Shown: one piece after another, positions 51,801-59,506 of the stretch | Numbering within the stretch: position 1 is the first letter of the stretch | How the letters are laid out: every line of letters begins with the position of its first letter | From: Rhodanobacteraceae bacterium | Lineage (GTDB): Bacteria > Acidobacteriota > Terriglobia > Terriglobales > Acidobacteriaceae | Assembly (NCBI GenBank): GCA_025350865.1 | Contig: JANXWZ010000232.1 | Coordinates: 1-62,007, forward strand | Direction: 5' to 3' | DNA length: 62,007 nt | Translations under genes and position numbers: made by a program | Notes under the pieces: generated by a model | Database searches by the model: none | The model's input: only the letters and a program-made list of their open reading frames with translations | Told to the model about the DNA's origin: nothing

Positions 51801-52377
51801 GCTGGTCGGCGGATGGCGTGTCTCGAACGTCTTCCTGTGGCAGTCCGGCCCATACCAGACGCCGTACTTCCCCAGCGGACAGGGCGACCCGTCCGGAACC
51901 GGTTCGGGCCTGAACGGCTCAAAGGCTGGCTTTGACGGCGGCCACCGCACCCAGCACGTCGACGTGGTTCAGGGTGTCAACCAGACACCCGCCAACCGCA
52001 CTCGCCTCAACTGGGTCACTTCGGCTGCGTTTACCTGCCCCGGCTACCCCAAGTGGCAGCCCGGCACATCCTGCACCACCGGCAGCGGCTCCGGCCCGGC
52101 TCCCTTACCGATCGGACGCTTCGGCAATGCTCCGGTGGGTTCGGTCATCGGCGCGGGAACCGTCAATCTGTCAACGGGAGTCAGCAAATCGTTCCCGATC
52201 ACAGAGGGCATCCGCTTCCGCGTCGAAGGCACCTTCACCAACGTCCTCAACCACACCAACCTCGGCGATCCGAACCTGAACATCACCTCCACGACGTTTG
52301 GCCGCATCAGCGGAACGATCTCCGCCGACAATGGCGGAGCGCGTACCGGTCAGGTTTCGGCACGCATCGACTTCTAA
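48814..52377 (+). CDS. TonB-dependent receptor with N-terminal carboxypeptidase-regulatory-like domain (Oar-like)
   Basis: It is 1187 residues. A signal peptide (residues 1-35) precedes a CarboxypepD_reg-like beta-sandwich (GTILGSVRDPQGAVVPGATV, then AGDFIFVDAKAGEYTVDV), a plug domain with EVTVDGITIQSATGN, and a 22-strand barrel region ending in GQVSARIDF with the C-terminal Phe. Proteins of this type are abundant in Acidobacteria and are thought to import oligosaccharides or other large substrates. ATG 48814 has AAGGAG about 8 bp upstream. A strong terminator follows at 52401. Substrate unknown. Confidence 0.92.
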   Translation: MQRNKQLSLRTCCQAAIVMLAFLFCVVTAIPCASAQSVQGTILGSVRDPQGAVVPGATVTMTSETEGVTRTTTTNAAGDFIFVDAKAGEYTVDVVRDGFDRATTSHVALASRQDLRLNVALKIGNIQQDIVVSGEAVSAIETETASISAVYNRENVADLPVNNRAGASGTSALNIIGTLPGVQADHGAFSLQGGLPFQTEVTVDGITIQSATGNSPIADAFPSTESISEVRADGALNSAEFGQPGEVTITTKGGGNKLRGGIFWYHQNRAFNAIPYTFPITTTKPKLIGNTFGASVGGPVSIPHLYDGRNKTFFFGAYEGWRFPSQTTQFFKVPSTLMKKGDFSRFTSPGFTKLTNPFTGGSYGTTIPTVNASAASLLSLYPDPNIGDPAAFTDDGVSNYQANRDTSAHSDQFDIRGDKYFGSNQKVLVWGRFTWKNFPRNSTEPLLVPSAQNTNQSRVLKLSASYTITPRLINEAGFGYTLYTSGQTNAFDGAAFTNKLGLTGLQNLFYNGLPELDFGSISSLNADRLSSTSQSNTFVYTDNLSWTRGNHQVRFGLDIRSLEAVTPLGFNGSDNYGTFGFNTSKSAGLFTGVDFADFLIGIPYQTFYDVVQQDNDGKSAYYNFFGQDQWKISKSLTLSYGLRYELHPGYYDPNGDIGNFDPSYGKSGAAIYPDGKESLLAKSFLSSANACAPFGLNTTSSATVNGAPCMPVLSNSAAGYPRGLKRYPHLRFMPRFGFAYRPFHDEKTVVRAGFGMYNITELGGSFYSLTGTLQAQTSQYTNTLNTTTHAIGYQWPVIYSGAGNGGCSNCYGTSYFGTANSTVWKTPYTEQWTMSVDHDFGSGYAARVSYIGSNGRQLVWAPDENSLPFSSTVSANNAPLSARLFPNWGRINTRATGANSTYNSLQIEANHRFQRGLQFNSAYTFAKGLSDNQGPNNTGFAGETGGGRATSILQRSADFGNVTGTRRHRWSTTMIYDLPLGRGRQFGADMPRALDLLVGGWRVSNVFLWQSGPYQTPYFPSGQGDPSGTGSGLNGSKAGFDGGHRTQHVDVVQGVNQTPANRTRLNWVTSAAFTCPGYPKWQPGTSCTTGSGSGPAPLPIGRFGNAPVGSVIGAGTVNLSTGVSKSFPITEGIRFRVEGTFTNVLNHTNLGDPNLNITSTTFGRISGTISADNGGARTGQVSARIDF

Positions 52378-52400
52378 ACCAACAACCGACTGGAACAAAT

Positions 52401-52436
52401 CCGAACCCCCGCACAACTGCGGGGGTTCGGTTTGTT
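52401..52436 (+). terminator. Rho-independent terminator of the TonB-receptor gene
   Basis: A perfect 13-bp stem (CCGAACCCCCGCA at 52401-52413 and TGCGGGGGTTCGG at 52418-52430) has a 4-base loop and is followed by TTTGTT. Confidence 0.92.
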
Positions 52437-52496
52437 AAAAGCACAACCAGTATCATTGCAATAGCGGGTCGGAGTCGGCCCTGAAGCGAGATAAAT

Positions 52497-54005
52497 TTGA
52501 CCAGCAAGAAGTCCCCGTCGGAAGACGCACCGGATCAACCGCAATCCCGCCGCAATCGGGGAAAGACCGTCCGTCGCAGTCTTGTCGAAGCAAGCGCCGC
52601 ACAGGATGCGGCGCTCCTCGCCCGCGAGCTGCGTACCTCGCAGACTCAGACAGAGCTCGCTGTCTTAGTCGTGGTCGAGTTCACCGGCGAACTCCGCAAG
52701 CGCAAGCAGATTACGGCAGCCGCTCGACTCGCCCGCACCGCAGCCGCAGTCGTTGCCGGAGAAGAAGACTTCAGCGAGCCAGCCGCCACCCTCGACTTCG
52801 ACGCGGGCCGCGCAGAGTTCGAGGAACTAGCTCGCTCAGCCGGTGCGACTATCGCGGCCACGCTCGTCCAGCGCCGCCAGAAGCCCGACCCATCCAGCCT
52901 CGTTGGCCAGGGCAAGCTCGAAGAGATCGTAGCGGCCGTCGCCTCCACCAACGCGTCGCTGGTCCTGTTCGACCACGACCTCACCCCCTCCCAGTTGCGT
53001 AACATCGAAGCCCGACTTCCTTGCCACGTTATCGACCGTTCGCAGCTCATTCTCGATATCTTCGCCCGCCACGCCCGCACCCGCGAAGGCCAGCTTCAGG
53101 TCGAGCTCGCCCAGCTGGAATACCAACTGCCTCGCCTCGCCGGACGCGGTCGAGCCATGTCACAGCTCGGCGGCGGCATCGGGACGCGCGGCCCGGGCGA
53201 AACCCAGCTCGAAACCGATCGCCGCAAGATCAACGTGCGCATTGACCACATCAAGACCCAGCTCGACGCCGTCCGCCGCATCCGCCGCCAGCAGCGGCAG
53301 CGTCGCGAGGCAGTCCCGGTGCCGGTGGTCGCACTCGTCGGCTACACCAACGCGGGCAAGAGCACGCTCTTCAACGCGCTTACCGAGGCTGGCGTGCTCG
53401 AATCCGCCCGCATGTTCGCCACCCTCGACCCCAAACTCCGGCAGCTGCAGCTACCCTCCCGCCGCAAGATCCTGCTCTCCGACACCGTCGGCTTCATCCG
53501 CAACCTACCTCACACGCTGGTGACCAGCTTCCGCGCCACACTCGAAGAGGTCGAGCGAGCCGAAGTCCTGATCCACGTCCAGGACGCCGCCAACCCCATC
53601 CGCGAAGAGCAGAAGCTGCAGGTGGAAAAGGTCTTGGCCGAGCTTTCCGTCTCGACCAAACCCGTCATCCAGGTGCTGAACAAGATCGATCTCGTCCCGC
53701 CGCAGGAACTGGCGCACCTCTCCACCGATCGCGAAGCCATTCCAGTCTCATCGCTGCAACGTACGGGCCTCGAACAACTCCTGACCGCCATCGACGCCGC
53801 GCTGGTAGCCGACCCGCTGATCGAAGGCAGCTTTCGCCTGCCGCAATCGGAAGGGTCCATCCTGGCCTCGCTCGAAGGCGGCGCGATTATCGAAGAGAAG
53901 CACTTCGAAGGCAACCTCGTGTTTCTCCGGGTGCGTGGACCAGCATCGCTTCTTGATCGCTACCGCCGTTTTCGGGAGAAACGCGAGACTTTCAAGGAAA
54001 CGTAG
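52497..54005 (+). CDS. hflX: GTPase HflX (ribosome-associated)
   Basis: It is 502 residues. HflX binds and rescues or splits stalled ribosomes. The N-terminal domain has [14 protein letters not shown] near residue 131 and [18 protein letters not shown]; a coiled coil with [19 protein letters not shown] (residues 225-243) precedes the G domain: G1 GYTNAGKS at 282-289, G2/G3 with MFATLDP and LLSDTVGFI, and G4 VLNKIDLV. It starts with TTG at 52497. An N-terminal basic tail of about 30 residues is extra compared with E. coli. It is separated from the receptor gene by a terminator. Confidence 0.95.
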   Translation: MTSKKSPSEDAPDQPQSRRNRGKTVRRSLVEASAAQDAALLARELRTSQTQTELAVLVVVEFTGELRKRKQITAAARLARTAAAVVAGEEDFSEPAATLDFDAGRAEFEELARSAGATIAATLVQRRQKPDPSSLVGQGKLEEIVAAVASTNASLVLFDHDLTPSQLRNIEARLPCHVIDRSQLILDIFARHARTREGQLQVELAQLEYQLPRLAGRGRAMSQLGGGIGTRGPGETQLETDRRKINVRIDHIKTQLDAVRRIRRQQRQRREAVPVPVVALVGYTNAGKSTLFNALTEAGVLESARMFATLDPKLRQLQLPSRRKILLSDTVGFIRNLPHTLVTSFRATLEEVERAEVLIHVQDAANPIREEQKLQVEKVLAELSVSTKPVIQVLNKIDLVPPQELAHLSTDREAIPVSSLQRTGLEQLLTAIDAALVADPLIEGSFRLPQSEGSILASLEGGAIIEEKHFEGNLVFLRVRGPASLLDRYRRFREKRETFKET

Positions 54006-54191
54006 CGTGGTCAGGCCAAACTCGCGGGCAAACGTGATATGGCGGAACAGGTTAGTTTCAGGGGAGCACAATGCCTCTTGCGTAGGCCGAACATAGGTAC
54101 AGATCTTCTTTCCTGCCGGTATGTTGGTAAACAGAAGAGCGTTTGTCGGTACCTAGCGTCATAAAACTCCCCGCGCTCCACACGGCGTCAA

Positions 54192-54998
54192 TCAACTCTT
54201 CGGCTTCAAGAGCGCCGACGCCAGCAACTTGCCGACGAGATCGGTCAGGCGTTGAAGATGTGGAATTGCTGAGCGTGCGACGGTTACGCCATCCTGACCA
54301 TCATGGCCAGATTCTGCCAGAAACAAAACGTTCGTCAGGCTTTGGAGCGGATTGTTGATTTGGTGGGCCAGGTCGTTTGCCAAACTCAAGGCCGCCGAAG
54401 CCGCGACTTGCTCCAATAGTCTTTGTTGCTGGCGTTGATGTCTAACCGCGATTGCGGCAAAGTCAGCGAGCCCCTGCACAGTCTCGTAGTCGTACCCATC
54501 GAACGCGTCGGCTTCTCCGTGTGCCACAACCCAGATCGTGCCGCGCATGTCTTCCACTTGCCAGGGGATGAGCAGTCCATCAGTCACGACATCTGCTGAA
54601 ACCCCAAGGATATCGAAGAAGGCCTGCCCTACTCGGAATTGCTGGGGCGCATCGCGTTCAAGGCAGATAGCGCATGGGGCAAAATCGTAGGGCAACTTTG
54701 CATTGCGAAACGGCACATACTTACCACTTGTCGCGGCCCAATGGAACGTGGGGGGATCATTGCCGGCCTCTGCGATACTTACACCTGCGCTATCGGCCCG
54801 GCAGAGTTCTCTGGCAACGTCCACTAGTTCCTGGAGTATGCGCTCGGGCTGCTCCGCAAAGACACGAGCCAGGCGTCTCATCCCTTCTTCACGATCGACA
54901 CCGTCACGGTTATGGCGCGAGTGATCAGCAAACACTGCATTTCCCTGGAGCGCAACGATCTCAACCCCGGGAGCGGCTTGTATGTTTACGAAGGACAT
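54192..54998 (-). CDS. GAF-domain protein with histidine-kinase dimerisation domain but no ATPase domain
   Basis: It is 268 residues. A GAF-like domain covers about residues 40-195 (ELCRADSAGVSIAEAG, PYDFAPCAICLERDAP, DGLLIPWQVEDMRGTIWVV), then a coiled linker, then ALSLANDLAHQINNPLQSLTNV, which is the HisKA H-box with a phospho-acceptor His and N-P-L. The protein ends after the second helix, and only 186 bp separate it from hflX, so there is no room for a kinase ATPase domain. ATG 54998 is the likeliest start; a TTG at 55061 adds 21 residues. No response regulator is adjacent. Confidence 0.75.
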   Translation of the reverse strand: MSFVNIQAAPGVEIVALQGNAVFADHSRHNRDGVDREEGMRRLARVFAEQPERILQELVDVARELCRADSAGVSIAEAGNDPPTFHWAATSGKYVPFRNAKLPYDFAPCAICLERDAPQQFRVGQAFFDILGVSADVVTDGLLIPWQVEDMRGTIWVVAHGEADAFDGYDYETVQGLADFAAIAVRHQRQQQRLLEQVAASAALSLANDLAHQINNPLQSLTNVLFLAESGHDGQDGVTVARSAIPHLQRLTDLVGKLLASALLKPKS

Positions 54999-55325
54999 GA
55001 TATGTAGGGTAATCCCTGGGATCAACAATACTCCCAGTTGCTTCGCTGATCGCTTAAACAAGGAAAGCCTAAACCACCCAGCTCTTTCTGCGAAATGGTG
55101 CTATTAAAAAGTGCAAACGCCCCCAAGACCCGATTAGTCCACATAAGTCGGCTTGTCGGTAGCAACGCAAGTAGAACGCAGCTATCGGCGACTTCACTGG
55201 AACGAATTCCAAAGTTTCCCCAACGTGATCGAACGGTCGCCAATTGCTCCGCCGGGCCCCGTAACTTGGACGATCCGAACGCGCGGCAATTCAAAGATGA
55301 AGGCTGTCGGATCGTCAGCGATTCA
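54999..55325. other. Gap between GAF protein and hipA remnant
   Basis: These 327 bases hold no convincing gene, repeat or RNA. Part of the gap may belong to the 5' end of the GAF gene if it starts at 55061. Confidence 0.4.
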
Positions 55326-55910
55326 CTACCCGGCCTGAAGACTTTTCGCTCCCACAGCCCATTCTTCCAACATTCGAGCGCCAACCTCGGCGAACTCGGG
55401 TCGCTCTTCGGCATACTGCTGAATTGCCTTACCGGTATCGGCGAGCGCGTCGGCAACTCTCTCGAATATTTGCCGAATATCATGCCCTGAGGCCAGCGAC
55501 CGGCCGTTTGCAAACCGTACCAGTTCCTTTGCCGTCGGCCACTCCGTCGACCCGTTCAACGTCAAGGCCATCTTGTCCGCGCGCAGGTAGGCCGTCGTCG
55601 TCACCAGGTCGAAGGCCGGTGCGAGGTGTGCCGATCCCAGAACCTCGTCGTACACCACGCCGAAGTTCTTCAAGTGGGCGTCGCCGTTGCGGATCGCGCA
55701 GTTGAAGACGATCAGCTTGAAGAGTTGCAGGCTCTCCGCGTTGACGTCCGGCGAGTTGGCAAACTGCTGAAAACGCCGCATCACGCGAGTCTCATAACTG
55801 CCCATGTACTTCTGATCTGTGCGCCGCGCGTTCAGCACACAGAAGTCCTCGAACCCGCGATACGTTCCGTCGGCATGCAGGTCGAATCGCTCTATGCTAA
55901 ATATTGGCTG
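55326..55910 (-). pseudogene. hipA: HipA-like kinase, N-terminally truncated
   Basis: The open frame codes for the C-terminal half of HipA: SIERFDLHADGTYRGFEDFC, VLNARRTDQKYMGSYE, then the catalytic loop FNCAIRNGDAHLKNFGVVYD (D of NGDAHLKN) and LAPAFDLVTTTAY, the DFG-equivalent. It begins directly after an in-frame TAA at 55911-55913, and only 28 bp remain to the end of mutS2. The N-terminal domain and the ATP-binding loop with its regulatory Ser are missing, as is a hipB gene. A short protein from GTG 55838 could be made but would lack ATP binding. I read it as a dead toxin-antitoxin remnant. Confidence 0.75.
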
Positions 55911-55941
55911 TTATGCCTAATGTTTTAGGCAAATCGGATGC

Positions 55942-58419
55942 TCACTGTCGCAACTCCACCAGCGTAGCTCCCTGCCCGCCCTCATTTTGGCCAGCCTCCG
56001 CGAAGGTGGCGACGTGAGGGTGGGATTTGAGGAATTCGCGTAGTGTGCGACGCAGCACGCCCATCCCAGTGCCGTGGACGATGCGTACACGCGGAAGACC
56101 GGCGAGGAAGGCGCGGTCGATGTACTTCTCCACCTCGTCTTCGGCTTCGGCGGCGGTGCGGCCAATTACGTTGATCTCGGATGGCGTGTAGTCGAGGTCG
56201 GCGTTGGTGCGGACTGTGACGCCTCCGCGGCGGCGGGCGGCTTCGAGCGGCGTGGCTACCTTGACGGTCTCAATCTCGACGATGTCGGCGCGGGTGACGC
56301 GCATCTTCATCTGGCCCATCGAGACCTCGAACGCAGTCGGAACGCCGACGCTGCTGGGGTCGAGCAGGCGTTCCACCCGCGCTTGCCGTCCCATCGATTT
56401 CAGCAGCACCAAATCGCCGACCTTGATCGCCTTGGCAGGCTTCGGGAGGCTCGGCCGGGCGTTCGGGTCGCCCTTGTCGGCGCCCGTAGTGTGGGCCAGG
56501 ACGGTGGACGAGAACTGCTCGGAAAACTCGCGCCGGACGCGGGACATGCGCAGCGCCGAGTCGCGCGCGATCTTACGGGCAACGGTCTTGTCCTCGATGT
56601 CCTTCACGGATTCACGCAGTTGCGCCTCGAAGTCCTCCAGCAACTGGTTCAACTTCGATTCCAGTTCGCGTGTGCGCTGCTTCTGCTCGTTGCGCCCCTC
56701 GCTTTCAATCCTGGCCCGCTCTGCCGCGACCTCTTCCAACCGGCGCTTCAACGACACCCGCTCGCCCGTCGCTGCCGAAAGCTGCTCGTGCAGCGAATCC
56801 AGAAACTGCCCGATGTCTACCTGTTGCGTGGTCAGTTGGGCGCGGGCGGCGGTGATGATCTCCGCCTGCATGCCAAGGCGTTCCGCGATGTTCAACCCGG
56901 CCGACGCTCCCGGTACGCCGAGCTTCAGCTCATAGGTTGGCGCGAGCGTCTGCTGGTTGAAGCCAACGGCCGCATTCAGCACTCCAGGCCGCGACGCCGC
57001 GTAGACCTTCAACGACGTGAGGTGCGTGGTGATACAGGTCCAGCAGTGCAGTTCGAGGAAGTGCGCGGCCACGGCAACCGCCAGCGCAGCGCCCTCTTCC
57101 GGGTCTGTCGCGGAGCCCAGTTCGTCCAGCAGGACCAGCGACGATTCGTCGGCGTGGCGCGAGATGTGGTTCACGTTGACCACGTGCGCGGAGAAGCTCG
57201 ACAGGTTGCGCTCGATCGACTGCGCGTCGCCGATATCCGCATAGATGGCGGTGAAAAGCGGAAACGCAGCTTCCTCTGCAGGTACCGGAAGGCCAGCCTG
57301 AGCCATCAGCGCAAGCAGCCCGGTCGTCTTCAGCGAGACGGTCTTGCCCCCGGTATTCGGGCCGGAGATGATGAGCTGGCGCGCGTCGGATTCCAGCGCG
57401 AGCGTGAGCGCCACTGGTTTCGCATTTTCGCCGCGCATTCGGAGTTCGAGCAATGGATGGCGGGCATTCTTCAGCGACAGTTTGTCGCCAAACGTAGGCG
57501 TTGCGCAGTCGAGCTCAATGGAAAACCGCGCCCGAACGAAGTGCGATTCCACCTCGGCGAGAATCTCCGCACCAAGTGTGATCGCGACAGTGTGGCTGGC
57601 GAGCCCGGTCGTCAGCGAGACAAGAATCCGGTGGATTTCGCTTTGCTCTTCATCCAGCAGCCGGACGAGCTCATTATTCTGCTCGATCGTCTCCATCGGC
57701 TCCACAAAGACGGTCTGGCCGGACGAAGAAGATCCGTGGATGACGCCGGGAACCTTGCGTTTGAACTCGGCCTTGATCGGAATGACGAAGCGTTCGCCGC
57801 GCACCGTGATGATGTCTTCCTGCGTGCTGCCGTCCTCGCGCAGAGCCCGCGCGGCTCGTCGCAGGCTAGCTTCGATGGCTCGATGCTGGGCTTCCATGGC
57901 GCGGCGGATGCGGCGAAGCTCGGGGCTGGCGTCGTCTGAGATGGAGCCGTCGGCTTCGATCTTGCCGCGCAGCGAGCGCAGCAGCGGGGCCAGGTCGTGG
58001 GGAAGCAGAGGCTCTGTCAGTGCGCGAATTCCGGAGCCGAGGCGGCGTGCTGATTCGACCGTAGTGAGGTGGTTACGCCAGGCCGCGATCCGCTCGACGA
58101 CGTTCAGTAGCGCAAGAATCTCCAGCGGTTCGAGCGCCGAACCGGGGATTCTGGCCTTGTCGAGCAGCGGCGCGGGATCGAACAGGCCGTGGAAGTCGAA
58201 CGACCCGCCGCCGTTCAGGAAGCCGCGCATGTCGGCGGTGCGGGTCTGCTGCGAGGTGATCCAGGAGATATCGGTGCAGGGTTCGAGCGCGAGCGTGAAG
58301 GCTCGGCCGAGCGGGCTGACGGCCTTGGCGGCAATGTGCTCGCGGAGGCGCGGCCATTCGAGCGCGATGGCGCTGGATTCTGCAAGCGGGGAGGGGACGA
58401 TTGGAAGCAGCGAAGTCAC
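55942..58419 (-). CDS. mutS2: Endonuclease MutS2
   Basis: It is 825 residues. MutS2 suppresses recombination and, in some bacteria, splits collided ribosomes. After the lever/core domains (DIITVRGERFVIPIKAEFKR, GVIHGSSSSGQTVFVEP) comes the ATPase: Walker A ISGPNTGGKTVSLKT around residue 350, SSFSAHVVNVNHI, and Walker B SSLVLLDELGSATDPEEGAAL. A coiled coil follows (about 530-620), then a KOW-like linker and the C-terminal Smr nuclease domain (INVIGRTAAEA, IVHGTGMGVLRRTLREFL). The usual LDLRG of Smr reads NVIGR here. No mutL-like neighbour. Confidence 0.94.
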   Translation of the reverse strand: MTSLLPIVPSPLAESSAIALEWPRLREHIAAKAVSPLGRAFTLALEPCTDISWITSQQTRTADMRGFLNGGGSFDFHGLFDPAPLLDKARIPGSALEPLEILALLNVVERIAAWRNHLTTVESARRLGSGIRALTEPLLPHDLAPLLRSLRGKIEADGSISDDASPELRRIRRAMEAQHRAIEASLRRAARALREDGSTQEDIITVRGERFVIPIKAEFKRKVPGVIHGSSSSGQTVFVEPMETIEQNNELVRLLDEEQSEIHRILVSLTTGLASHTVAITLGAEILAEVESHFVRARFSIELDCATPTFGDKLSLKNARHPLLELRMRGENAKPVALTLALESDARQLIISGPNTGGKTVSLKTTGLLALMAQAGLPVPAEEAAFPLFTAIYADIGDAQSIERNLSSFSAHVVNVNHISRHADESSLVLLDELGSATDPEEGAALAVAVAAHFLELHCWTCITTHLTSLKVYAASRPGVLNAAVGFNQQTLAPTYELKLGVPGASAGLNIAERLGMQAEIITAARAQLTTQQVDIGQFLDSLHEQLSAATGERVSLKRRLEEVAAERARIESEGRNEQKQRTRELESKLNQLLEDFEAQLRESVKDIEDKTVARKIARDSALRMSRVRREFSEQFSSTVLAHTTGADKGDPNARPSLPKPAKAIKVGDLVLLKSMGRQARVERLLDPSSVGVPTAFEVSMGQMKMRVTRADIVEIETVKVATPLEAARRRGGVTVRTNADLDYTPSEINVIGRTAAEAEDEVEKYIDRAFLAGLPRVRIVHGTGMGVLRRTLREFLKSHPHVATFAEAGQNEGGQGATLVELRQ

Positions 58420-58465
58420 CTCTCGATGGTATCCCCCGGCGATGGTAAGAGTTCAAATTTGACAT

Positions 58466-58840
58466 ATGCGAATAATCCACCACCATTTGGTTGTGAATAG
58501 TTTGGATACAACATTTGCGGCTCTGTCTGATCCGACCCGGCGGGCGATGATTGAACGCCTCTCGCGCGGCCCAGCCTCGGTGCACGGGTTGACCGAGCCG
58601 TTTGCACTCTCGCAGCAGATGATTTCAAAACACATCGCGTACCTGGTGCGGGCGCGGATTGTGGTGAAAACCAAGCGTGGACGAGAAAGTGTGTGCACGC
58701 TACGGCCAGAGGCGATCAAGACGGTCAGCGAATGGGCCTTCTCGTATCGCCGCTTCTGGGAAGGGAGTTTCGACAAGCTGGATGCGGTAGTCAATCAAAT
58801 GAAAAACACGGAGGCAACAAATGACCAGACAAACAGGTAA
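58466..58840 (+). CDS. ArsR-family transcriptional regulator
   Basis: It is 124 residues with a winged helix: LDTTFAALSDPTRRAMIERL, SVHGLTEPFALSQQMISKHI and LVRARIVVKTKRGRES are the standard helices and wing of the ArsR branch that is paired with AHSA1-domain proteins. No metal-binding Cys cluster is present. It overlaps the following AHSA1 gene by 20 bp, so the two are one transcript, and it is divergent from mutS2 with 46 bp between. It probably represses its own operon. Confidence 0.88.
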   Translation: MRIIHHHLVVNSLDTTFAALSDPTRRAMIERLSRGPASVHGLTEPFALSQQMISKHIAYLVRARIVVKTKRGRESVCTLRPEAIKTVSEWAFSYRRFWEGSFDKLDAVVNQMKNTEATNDQTNR

Positions 58841-59330
58841 CGAGACAGAGCGGATGGTTGTGACACGCGTGTTCGATGCTCCACGCAAACTGGTTTGGAA
58901 GGCGTGGACCGACCCGCAATTCGTGATGCAGTGGTGGGGGCCCAAGGGATTTACCTCGCCCGTTTGCAGAATGGATTTCCGCGTGGGAGGGAAGTTCCTC
59001 TGCTGCATGAGAACGCCCGATGGGCAGGACTTCTGGAACGGCGGCGAATACCACGAGATCGTTCCGTACGAGAAGATCGTGCTATCGATGTTCTTTGCCG
59101 ACGCGGAGGGCAACAAGGTGGAGGCCGCGGAGTATGGCATCGAGCATCAGGCCATTGAAGATGCCTGCGACGTGGTCCTCTTTGAGGACCTCGGAAACGG
59201 CCAGACGAAGCTCACCTTTACTGGCAATGAAACCATGGAAAGCGCAAAGGATACCGGGCAACTCGAGGGCTGGTACGAGATACTCGACAAATTCGCCGGA
59301 GTTGTTGCGGGGCTGGTGTCGCAGGCGTAG
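58821..59330 (+). CDS. SRPBCC / AHSA1 domain protein
   Basis: It is 169 residues with a helix-grip fold. The family motifs are RVFDAPRKLVWKAWTDPQFV, QWWGPKGFTSPVCRMDFRVG, NGGEYHEIVPYEKIVLS and a C-terminal helix GWYEILDKFAGVVAG. Such proteins bind hydrophobic ligands; in ArsR-AHSA1 pairs the physiological ligand is generally unknown. It is translationally coupled to the regulator at 58466 by overlap. Confidence 0.88.
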   Translation: MTRQTGNETERMVVTRVFDAPRKLVWKAWTDPQFVMQWWGPKGFTSPVCRMDFRVGGKFLCCMRTPDGQDFWNGGEYHEIVPYEKIVLSMFFADAEGNKVEAAEYGIEHQAIEDACDVVLFEDLGNGQTKLTFTGNETMESAKDTGQLEGWYEILDKFAGVVAGLVSQA

Positions 59331-59506
59331 GCCGATCAGGCCTTGCTCCCGGAGAGTCACACTGCCACCCGATCAGGTCGCGCGCAACCCGCGTGGCCTG
59401 CGCTGGTGGTGTGGTTGACACGTGAGTGCATCGTGCTGACTGAGAGTCATCAAATAGTCGACCGCCTTCTGCAAAGCCCTCCTCTCTGTCAGAATGGTGC
59501 GAGCAC

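Noticed and set aside
54095-54154. Nested inverted pairs AGGTAC/GTACCT and TCTTCT/AGAAGA after hflX
   Set aside because: Spacing on the two sides is unequal, the stem would be heavily bulged, and no T-tract follows; too weak for a terminator call.
56074-57939. 621-codon open frame antisense to mutS2
   Set aside because: A shadow of the mutS2 coding strand; Arg- and Gly-rich composition without domains.
59415-59420. Perfect TTGACA upstream of the MmeI-like gene as a -35 element
   Set aside because: No acceptable -10 hexamer occurs 16-18 bp downstream.
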